Assembly: GCF_017562075.2 (NCBI RefSeq)
Contig: NC_054082.1
Location: 45,033,832-45,097,831, forward strand
Length of the DNA stretch: 64,000 bases
Direction: 5' to 3'
Source: Anopheles merus
Taxonomy: Eukaryota > Arthropoda > Insecta > Diptera > Culicidae
Within the stretch, counting starts at the first letter, position 1. Each line of letters begins with the position of its first letter. Of this stretch, positions 11,928-21,310 are shown one piece after another. A program made the translations under genes and the position numbers. The notes under the pieces are model-generated. The model was not told the origin of the DNA and did not search any database. It saw only the letters and a list, made by a program, of their open reading frames with translations.

Positions 11928-14814
11928 TCAGTACGGGGTATTGCGCATTCGTACTCTACCTCTGTTATTGTGCACTATAGAGTTGTACGAGGGTACGTAG
12001 AGTGCCGCCTTAGCTCTGCCATGGTCTTCTGCAACACGCACTATCAGCGGCTGATTGCCACCCTGCGGGATCACATTATTGAGGGCCGATATTGCTTCCT
12101 GCGCTTCCTCGCGCTTGTTGAACCTAAAATAACAGCATAGTTCATGTAACAAACAGTTACAAGATAAGGCATCATTTGCCTGCAGCGCTAGGCAAACGTT
12201 CGAGATAGTCGTTTTGATTCTTACCGTACGAAGGCTACTCCACGCGGCTGACCCGTTAGCTTATCTCGAAGGATATTCTTTTGCACGATGGTACCGTACT
12301 TGCCGAATATGATATCCAGCTGCTCCTCGGTGATCGTGCGGGGCAAATTCGTGATGTACAGATTCGTTTCCTTGATATCGTCGCTCTGTGGCCGTGCGTA
12401 CGAAACCTTTAGACGCTTGTTACGCAGCGGATAGCCATTCAGACATTTGATCGCTCGTTGTGCCGCTTCCTCGTTCAGGTAGTTTACGAAACCAAAGCCG
12501 TAGCTGTATCCAGTCTGCTTTGGTCCCAAGCACGAATAAGAAATGTTGTGTGGAGAATGTGTCGAAAAAGAGAGAGAACAAAAACGAAAACAATAAACTA
12601 GCAAAATCACGGCCCGTGCCTCATTCCGTGAAACAGTTCCAGCATTTTTCAAGACCAGACTGTAACCGGTTGATGAAAGCGGCAAACAACAAAACATACA
12701 GATTAAATGTACTTTTATAATGTGGTCTCTACGGCTGACATCTGATTCCTAACAGCAAGCACCTAACTATTATAGTAAGCTCATGCGAGCACAGTAACAC
12801 GAAGACGAAATCGAAATAGCAAAAGATATGTGCTGTATTATGCAAAAAGGAAGGCAGTTTTATGATCTAAAAAGCATCAATTGAAGCTAAAATAGAAAAC
12901 AAAAGTAAACATTGAAACTGACATCGCTTTGTAAAAATGAAAATCGTAACATTGAATTGTCCGTTTTATTTCGAGCAACACATAAAAGAAAGAAAATCAT
13001 TTGCACGAAACCCGAAAACTAAACCCTTCCCGAGAACGCTTACATGTGTCCCAAGGCCAAACCATCCATATTCCCTGGGTGCCCTCCACATTGCATGTAA
13101 GCCCCAATTATGTTATTTCTAATTCTAAATTACTGCAGTCACTGTCAGTGAGAAGAATCTGTTAACGATACCGCCTTTACCGATTAGCAATCATGACAAT
13201 GATGATGATGGCAATGGTGATGATAATACTTGGTGCGAAATGTAGCTTAATGTGTGCACCGGGCTTCACAGCCCAGCAACTTAGTTCCGCTCGGTCTCAT
13301 TCAAAATGCGGTATATGGCGATGTGGAGAGCTTAGCGCTGTGTTTTCATTTATTATTGCTTCTCTTACTTTGCCTAACGCCGAACGCACTAAAGCTAATG
13401 ATGTCAAGAAGGTTCTACCAGTCAGACTAAAAGATGGGCAATAAGCGTCTACAAACTACCCGGCTAAGCGCCATTCCGTCGAGCATACCTTTAGATCTCT
13501 CATCAGTCGGCAACTCTCGATGGGTCCCATCGCGGAGAACATCGAGTACATTTCGCGCTCCGTCATATCCTGCGGTAGATAGTTGACGATCAGGTTCGTA
13601 CCGGCAGTGCCGGACGACCCCGGACCAAAGTTCATGCCGGTCAGCGAGCTGGTGCTGGACGATGACGTGTGATGATGGGATGCTGGCTGGCTGAGGTGAT
13701 TGTGATGGTGGTGGTGGTGATGGTGCGGTGTCGAAGGATTGCCACCACCGAACGTGCTGCTCGACGGCATATCGCCGTACAGTCGAGGCCGCGAATACGA
13801 TGAAAAGTCAGCATCCTGCAGGTAGTTTGACTGGAACATTGCAGAACAATTTGAACTTTTTTATGCGCGCCATACGCGCCAAACACGCGCACACGGCAGC
13901 TCGGTTGGAAGTGGTACAGACTGGTCGATGCTGGCTAAAACGAGATAGGATCGGTCACCAGCAAACCGAACGGGACCACCTCGTCGTCGTTTGCGTTCCC
14001 TCTTGCAGGACGTTAGAAAGCGTTGAAATAGAAAGACAGAAGAATCGCTTCCGCCATTTACCAACACTTCCGGCTATGATTTATCAGTGTGATCAGCAAT
14101 TTTAAACTAATCTTTTATCGAAATGTTTCTCCATAAACGATACTCATTAACCAGAAGGCAATGGGTATGAAAAAATATACATACCGCTCGATTATCGGAA
14201 CCAGCACACAAACGTAAACAAACGCAAGGGAAGGACAACACGATGTAGTGGTGGTCGGTTGCCAAAAAATGAAAAAGAACGTTCCACAGCCATGGCTTTA
14301 CTTTAGCCTGAAGCCGTCTAGGACACCCAACCACGAGAACTAACCGACGTCACCGTCGTAATGCAGCAATCCTCGTGGACAGGTTGTCGCCAGCTGACGT
14401 GAACTTGAACGTTCGTTGTCGTTGGAACTTTTTTTTACTGCCCCTCTCGGTCATTGGATTCTAAACGACCAGGCACATTCGAAAAGATTTCGTCCGAACG
14501 TCCTATTTGGACGCGCCGGCAAATGTTAAGTGCACCTTAGCTTTCTTTTTCTTTTGCTAAGGACCGGAAACGACCGCCATGAGGTGGGGTAATCGGGAAG
14601 GGAGTCGTTTTAGCATCAGTATCCCCAGTGCACTCCAACCGGGCACACCGTAGGCGCAAATTGCGCGAGCTGAGACTGAAATTATACAGGCAAAACGTAC
14701 CATTCCGGAGGGTAACGAGTGGGACATTCCCCACAGTCGGCCGCTACTATATTTTCCGAGCACATTCCGTATCACAAGCGTGTGTAGTTTTACGTGGCCG
14801 TAAGATGTGCACAT
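11928..14814 (-). CDS. Sxl: Sex-lethal RNA-binding protein, two RRM domains
   Basis: Four exons on the minus strand join in frame: 14814-14701, 13830-13489, 12514-12225 and 12123-11928, giving 313 residues. All introns are GT-AG. Exon 1 ends in GMSHSLPSGM, which I recall as identical in Drosophila SXL at the equivalent exon end. Exon 2 holds a His/Ser-rich linker (H8 at about residues 74-81) and the start of RRM1. RRM1 (about 116-193) has RNP2 LIVNYL and RNP1 YGFGFVNY; RRM2 (about 202-281) has RNP2 LYITNL and RNP1 RGVAFVRF. SXL binds U-rich RNA and controls splicing and translation; in Drosophila it is the sex-determination switch, whereas orthologues studied in other flies are not sex-specific. 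The start at 14814 has a good context (CCACAATG); Met at 14727 is the alternative. An open frame starting at 13839 runs through the splice acceptor and is not the true N-terminus. Confidence 0.92.
13831..14700 (-). other. Sxl: Sxl coding intron 1, position of the Drosophila male-exon intron
   Basis: This 870-nt intron has donor GTACGT directly after the exon-1 codon ATG and an acceptor ending TGTTCCAG. It separates SGM from SNYLQDADFSS, the same position where Drosophila carries the male-specific exon flanked by poly(U) sites. On the transcribed strand I see no run of eight or more U; the longest are six. This fits a gene not under SXL autoregulatory exon skipping, but whether a cassette exon exists here cannot be decided from sequence alone. 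Confidence 0.6.
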
Positions 14815-17800
14815 TGTGGGAGCGAGTTCGAAAGCGATGAGATGCAACCGAAAAGGAGAACCGAAAATGAAAACAGGAAAAAAAAACGATATAAGAACAT
14901 ATTGTCGGAATTAGAGGATCAAAATTCATGTAAATACAGTCGAATAAAATTACACAGAATGCAAATTTACCACCCCTTTCGCTCCGTGTCAGGCCTAACC
15001 TAATCGATTCATTTGCAGCCGTAAATACTTCTCCCTAACAAACCCTTTTGGAGTGCTTAGGAAAGTTAACTGAGAGAAAATAAGTTCTTAAAGCGAAATG
15101 ATATGTCTCGCATGTTGCAAGAACGAGTGATATTCTTGCCGCCGACCAGCCCGGGGATGATGTTAGGATGACAAGGCACATGCATGGGGCGCGATAAACG
15201 ACGCACAACAGCATAAACCACCCTTCTCTTGCTGCTCTTCCATCTCCCCGCCATGATGCACGGACGATCCCCAGGAAACGATGGCGAAAGGATTCACCGA
15301 GAGTCGGCTGACCGAGAGTGTGTGTGTTTTCAGTCAGCCCTGCACTATCACTGTGGCCGACTTGATTATTATTTCAAAGTGGATCATTTTTATCGATTTC
15401 CTCGTGCTTCCTTCGGACGTTTCCCCATCTCCCCGCACATTCTTTGTTTTCGCCTCAATTCGCAAATATACAACCCATTCGTGCGCTCTTCATTGTATGC
15501 ACATTTTAGAGATGTTTTTTTGTTTTGTATCTGCCTCCCTTTGAATCATCATAATGATTTCGCTCCTTTTCACTCACACACTCTCAATCATTGGCCTTCG
15601 GACTGGGTCATCCTGATTGCTCTCGTACATTGGAGTAGACTTCAGTCCCCATTCAGAACCGCATGGTGCCTCGCCTTCTCCCGCCAGTGGACCATTTAAT
15701 GATAGGCACCGATTTGAATTCCGCCCCTCTTTCCCCTCTTCGAACTCCTCTCTCTCTCTTTTATGATATTGTTATGCTGAGACATGATTGGTTCGGTTTC
15801 GCTCAGCGACCCCCAAAACCGTACCTTGATCGAAAGGATGACGAAGGATATCCATTCATTTTACTGTACATTTTCCTCGCTGTAGCCGCAGTTGCCACAC
15901 GTCGTCCTCGTTCCGTCTCGCAAGAAGTGATTCCTTTTTTATGTATTCTTAGTACAGATGTTTTTTTTTCTTCTTTTTACTTCTTTTCGTTTCACTTCAC
16001 AGATTCCACGCTATTCCACGCACCACGTTTGCGTTCGCTTTCTCGACAAAAACTCGCCAACTTTCGCGGGGAATGACCAGGGCACAGGACGAACACGAGA
16101 GATGACGATGTTGCTGCTGATTGCTGCCGAATTGCTATTGCCTGATGGTGCTCCTGCCACAACACACAACCAGGACGAGGGCAAATCGCTTTCACAAATT
16201 AAATAGGCCTGCTAGGACGTCCGTGCTGCCGCCACTGCTTGTGTATGTTTTCAAACTACCACTGATAACAAACGGGACACAGAGCGCACTAGCATTAATG
16301 ATGGGGCACGTCGGAGCAAAGGGAGCCACAGCGCAAGAGTAAAGTAAAAAAAAGAGCACACACACACACTCTGAGAAAATCGAAACACGAGGAGCACTAT
16401 CGCGTACGAGAAGATGCTTTTCACGTTCTTTCAACACACTCTATGCTATGTGCACTAATCGTCGACGTTTGAGCAGAGCTTTTTTGCCTGCTTTTACACC
16501 ACGGCCTGCTACGTTGATGTGCCCCTGGCGTTGGTATCCAGCGAGCCACGGGGGTTTCCTTCCGCGCCTGCTAAGGAACGATGCACACACTCGCTCACAC
16601 TATCGACGTATATCCAGCACCGCGCGCGTTTGTACGACAAAGCGAACTTTTCCGAGGCCTGCTAATGATGCTTCTGCTACCGCTGCTGGTACCTTCCACA
16701 GTGGGTTTTGCGTTTTCTTTCCAGCAAATTGTTTTCGATTGCTAGTTAGACCAGCCGATGGTACGATGACGATAGAAGGATGTGGGACGGGCTCTGAAGA
16801 TGAAGAACAATTTAATCTCTCCACATAATAGATTCCCCACCCACTGATGTGACTGCCGTAGGACAGCAAGCAAGTGCCCAAGAGAGTGTACAGGGCACCG
16901 GATCCGCGGTTGGGATAAAATCAATGCAGCTCCCGTGTGTCACTTGCAAGAGATGCACATTAGAATGTCGAAAATGATGTATTCGCCCTGTTGGATGCTC
17001 TTCAGCTGTCACCTGTGCGTGTGGGGCCAACCCTTCCTTTGCTATTCTCCCGTAAAACGATCCGGAGGGTGATTTCACCGTAGGGAGCAGAGCTTACGCT
17101 TCACTGAATGCGAGTTTTACGTTTGGCAGGCTTTCTAGTCGGTTCTTCCTTGTCCGCGATGCAGGGCAGCAATGTTACAATACTTTTGCACAAATTAACC
17201 TCATTGTGGCATCCAGAACGCTTCTTCCTGCCTTCTTCCACCACCGAACACACAAATCCACCTTTTTTTCTTCTCCTAAATTGTGTTAGTAACTCGCTGC
17301 ACAAACACACTCCAATTTTCGCTGCCGTCCACACGGTTTGCACCACAAATCAATCCCACCAGATGAGGCTCCTGCAAACGTGCACGCTATTGCAACGCAA
17401 CGAAAGAAAATGCACCGCTGGGAGGAAAGTTGTCGATGTTCTGAAAATTCCTTCGCTTTTGCTGCTTCTTTTCACCCGACCTTCCGACTCTTTGCTGCTG
17501 CTGCTGCCTCGTTCGCCTGCACGACTACCATCGCCCAAAAACGCACACTAAACAACACCGTGGGTCTCACTTGACAGCAGCCGTGTGCATACACAGCGAT
17601 CAACTGATGGCTGCTCGGTAAAGCTAATCCAAATGAGCACAATTTCATCTATGTTTCACTTAGAAAAGAACAGCAATATATTGGTTTTAAATAATCGAAT
17701 TATTAATGATGTAAAATATTCTGCACCACATCAAAAACAGACTCAAAAACTGTAGACAAAATCTCAAGCGTTCGACTAGATGACTTCAACGGCTGCGACC

Positions 17801-17945
17801 CGGATAATCGAGCGCCCGCAGCTTCTGTCATGCGTTGGAGCGGAATCAAAACATTGCTTTTCCATTGCACAGAAATCAAACAGCTGGGAACGTACCGGGG
17901 AAACTCTATCCGCTCGAAATCAAGCGCGTTTTTACGGCAGGAAAC
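14815..17945. other. Divergent intergenic region between Sxl and NDUFA7; Sxl leader and promoter
   Basis: About 3.1 kb with no recognised protein. Both flanking genes are transcribed away from it, so it must hold their promoters. Immediately upstream of the Sxl ATG, the transcribed strand is pyrimidine-rich and AG-free for 227 nt. From about 17100 to 17570, the minus strand looks like an insect 5' leader (purine-rich, CAG/GAA repeats, many short AAC elements), a weak candidate for an upstream Sxl non-coding exon. Open frames of 137-156 codons at 15229-16076 have no domain and lie in simple C/T-rich sequence. Confidence 0.5.
17703..17831 (-). CDS. Unassigned 42-residue small ORF divergent from NDUFA7
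   Basis: An ATG-initiated frame of 42 codons begins 115 bp from the NDUFA7 start and points the opposite way. The composition is protein-like: a Ser/Arg-rich start, then an amphipathic stretch TLEILSTVFESVFDVVQNIL. It lies at the end of a longer antisense frame that crosses NDUFA7 exon 1, so chance opening is quite possible. I do not recognise it. It could be a small protein, an unrecognised first exon, or noise. Confidence 0.2.
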   Translation of the reverse strand: MTEAAGARLSGSQPLKSSSRTLEILSTVFESVFDVVQNILHH

Positions 17946-18513
17946 ATGTCCGGAGTAGTGCGTCGTGATATTTCGCCGATGCTGCAGAAGCTGCGCAACT
18001 TTCTGCTCGGTGTAAGTACCCTGCCGAACGCCTATCGTTCGAGCAAATTTGCGATGCCCCAGAAGATTTACCATTATGTAATCTAATCTGTTTTCCCGGA
18101 CGGACGGTTTTCCAGCGACAACATACGAACGCTCTTCGCTTTGAGGATGGAATTGCAGCCAGAACTCAACCGCCACCGAATCTACCCGATGGACCAGCAC
18201 ACAAGTATGTAGTTGCCAGCCGGCACCATCGCGCATCGTGTATCAGTAGTCAGTGTTTCTCAAACATACGAACCCCGTTTCAGACTGTCTGCTAACCACT
18301 ACGTGATCCGTGATGCACGTCGCGAAGTTGCTCCACCGATTGATTTGACCACGCAGAAGCTACTGGCGGAAAAGGGGTAGCTAGTGTATTTTTTAGCAAT
18401 CCTTCCTAGGTGGGGGGATGTGACACTTCTTACTAACTTTTCACTTTTATTCACACAGATCAGCTGCGAAACTTCCGACACCCGGCAAGTCGTTTGGCTG
18501 GGATAAGCATTAA
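17946..18513 (+). CDS. NDUFA7: NADH dehydrogenase (complex I) accessory subunit NDUFA7 / B14.5a
   Basis: Four exons join in frame: 17946-18011, 18116-18204, 18284-18376 and 18459-18513, giving 100 residues, close to the usual length of about 100-113 for this family. Introns are short (82-104 nt) with good GT-AG sites. Diagnostic features are the N-terminal helix LQKLRNFLLG, the phrase RTQPPPNLPDGPAHKLSANHY, then IRDARREVAPP and a C-terminal KSFGWDKH. These match NDUFA7, a supernumerary subunit of mitochondrial respiratory complex I on its matrix side. It has no classical cleavable presequence, as usual for this subunit. It is divergent from Sxl and convergent with pigs. Confidence 0.93.
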
Positions 18514-18599
18514 ATCTTTCGGACTCGTTATAGGTGAACTATGAAGTGAAAAACAACAAGTGCTGTATCCTGTGTTTATCTAGTGAACGTGCGGTCCCG

Positions 18600-18605
18600 A
18601 ATAAA
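18600..18605 (+). terminator. NDUFA7: Poly(A) signal of NDUFA7
   Basis: A canonical AATAAA lies 87 nt after the stop codon at 18511-18513, at the expected distance for a short 3'UTR. Confidence 0.7.
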
Positions 18606-20889
18606 GAAGCGAGGACGTGTACCAACAATTACCGTCTTCTTCATTAGTCCGCTCCCGATTGGTCACGTCGCGCCGACATGATCGATTACCAATAGGTCTT
18701 CAGGTAGCTCAGTCCATAACCGAACAACTACAGCCTGGTGTTTCCAGTCTCCGTTAGATTCTGTTCCACCAAAACCCCCAGTCGATCGCGAACATACCTT
18801 TCATCCCAGCAGAGTTCAGCATTCTCATAACGAGCATCCACCATTGTCGAGATATTAATTGTAATGTAGTTGTTGGTAAGGTCGACGATTGCAAGATTGC
18901 ATACACTCGTCTATCCCCTCGAGGTCGCACCGTAATACTGTGCTTTAGAAGTGAAACTTTTAACGACCAGCAGGCAGTTCGTCTCCATCCTGTCGATCGT
19001 GAAGGCTGTATAAGGCTGTGTAAGTGTGGTATACAGGGATTTCCAGGAGTTCTCACAGCTGTGGGACACGTTATCCGCTCCTTGATAATGTAATGAGAAT
19101 TTTACTCTCTCCCCTTGTTAGACAAATCCAATAGGAATTGTCAACGAGCCTGTCCAAAAAAAGTGCCATGTATTCCAATTTCCAGCAAATGAAGTTCACT
19201 TCCCATAAGAAAGGGTCAAGGAAGTGTCCTGCAACTATGAGAACCCTTGGAATACCCTATACATTTCACGGTTGGCCGATGATAGATATGCTGTTGATCA
19301 GTATTCAAAATGTAACAGAGCTCGATCGACTAATTTCGGATTCATTTCTATGCAAACTATTGTTATTCTACTCACAGGCCAATCACTGCAATGATGTAGG
19401 TTTCACGTTTATTTACGTTTATTATTGCCACAAATAAGATAGTGGAGTTTATTACATATGCTGTCCTACCTTTTTTTTTAATTCTTGATACACTGTTAAA
19501 AGCAAACAGCAAAAAGAAAACTTTAAACAATGTGTACGTAACTAGGTTTTATCGTGTGATTTTTTAAACGTGATTTTTTGATTTTCTTGCAAGAACTGCG
19601 CGTTTTGTTAGTAACTTTTTTTTTCTTTATGTTTCATCAATTGTAAATTGTCATCCTGACTGCGCTCTACGCCAAGTTTAGCAAACTTAACACAATTGCG
19701 CACTCATATTGCACAGCACTCTTTGATTATGCCTAATGCTTCTCAATCCCACTTTTCTTGCTTTTCCTCGCCTTCGTCACATTCCTCATCACCAGGTGAT
19801 AAAGGTACGTGCAGAATTGCTTTTCCGTTTTTTCGAATCCAACATGCAAACCGTCCTTTCTAGCCACTATTGTATTGACCGCGTGTTTCATAGTCTATGC
19901 TACGTTTTACTCAATTTTTGCCTGTTTATCTGTAAATGTCAATCAATTTTAATATGAATTGTTATCATCTTGCTCAATACGGCTATAGTAGTACTTCAAC
20001 CGGCTCGCTACTCACGCTGGACGCTACGAATTTCGTACTTTTTATTTCATAATTTGTAGTTTAGTGGCGGTCATGGAAATTGCACTGCTTTACACGCACA
20101 GCGCTTCTCATTTTGCTCCCATAAAGGCAGAAAGGGCATAAAAATGGGAAATGTGCAATGATTAAAAAATGCGGCTTTTGTTACGCTACATAAAAATGGG
20201 AAAGACTTGACGCATCGTATCGGGCGGTTCGTATTAAAACATGCCTTTTCCTGCAAGCACTTTATCTATTTCGGTAAATTCTCACCGATATCAACTACGG
20301 TCTAGTAAAAAAAAAACTCTTTTCACTAAGCAGTCGATATATTGTAGTGTGAAAAGGGTTTCTACATTTCGTATCTTATTTTCTTCCTTTCCTAAACTAT
20401 CTCGGTAAAAAGCAAAAGTCAGTCATTCTTCAGCACTCTCAGGGATCAAAAGCATCTTTAGTTAGTGTTTTTTCCTACCCCCTCAACGTGTGTCTAGTTT
20501 TAGTTTTATTCCAGATAAACGATAGTGAATGCACATAGCAGTTGGGATGGCTAGCGCCTAACGTGGCATTTTGAAATTTCCATTCGCCATCTTTCGGGTA
20601 AACACGTGCTAGGAACGTAAAACACCAGTAATTATTATTGAGAAAAAGAGCATGTTCGCGCAAGGCTGCGATATGGAAGCGCATAATGATAGGGTACGGC
20701 ATTACAAGTTGTATGTATAGCACGGCTTTTTTTTTCTTTAAATCATCTTTTAACTACAAAACAATCCTAAGCACAATAACAACGGGAAGCAAAACATGGA
20801 CCGCAAAAAATGGCAAACATGAGGATGTTGCGTGTCATACTCCGGGAATGATAACGCCAACGTCAATTGTACTCCCTCTCAAGGAGTAA

Positions 20890-20954
<65 letters not shown>

Positions 20955-21310
20955 CAGTCACCAAAAACGACTTCCTCTAGTTTAAATCTGATATGGTATC
21001 AAACAAAGAATAAGCCAGATACAATGTGGGAAACCCTCGGAAGGTTTGTCGGTTAGTTATGAAACGGTGGAGCCGTTTTGAGGAAATCAAAATCCAAATA
21101 ATCGTTTCAGCTACAAAAAGGGCCTGGCAGGCAAATTCATTCTTCTCTCGTCGTCCATAACAATGCGCTAGCAAACTTAATCGGAAGTGCAGCAGCGCTG
21201 CTGGTATGGAAATATACCGTATTTAGCTTGAACGTCCGCTCACATGCTGGTTCTGGATATGGTTAGGGTAGCACGCCGTTCGGACGTACAGGGGGGTACG
21301 CCACACATCG
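18606..21310. other. Intergenic region between convergent NDUFA7 and pigs; includes likely pigs 3'UTR
   Basis: About 2.7 kb. The right part should be pigs 3'UTR; a minus-strand AATAAA at 20505-20510 would give a 3'UTR of about 0.8 kb containing the (CT)29 repeat, transcribed as GA. The left part (about 18714-19120) has two overlapping open minus-strand frames with protein-like composition, one interrupted by a single TAG; see findings. The middle is AT-rich without recognised content. Confidence 0.5.
20894..20951. repeat. (CT)29 microsatellite
   Basis: An uninterrupted 58-base CT run lying about 360-420 nt downstream of the pigs stop codon. It would appear as a GA repeat in the pigs transcript if the 3'UTR reaches this far. 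Confidence 0.97.

Noticed and set aside
13489..13839. Sxl start at ATG 13839 giving a shorter protein
   Set aside because: The ATG lies 9 nt upstream of the exon acceptor (TGTTCCAG), inside the intron; the conserved N-terminal exon at 14701-14814 splices in frame to 13830.
15229..16076. Overlapping ORFs of 156 and 137 codons upstream of Sxl
   Set aside because: Pyrimidine-rich composition, no recognisable domain, and no consistent splice structure.
17703..18236. 177-codon minus-strand ORF
   Set aside because: Most of it is antisense to NDUFA7 exons 1-2; only the last 42 codons, with their own ATG, are kept as a weak candidate.
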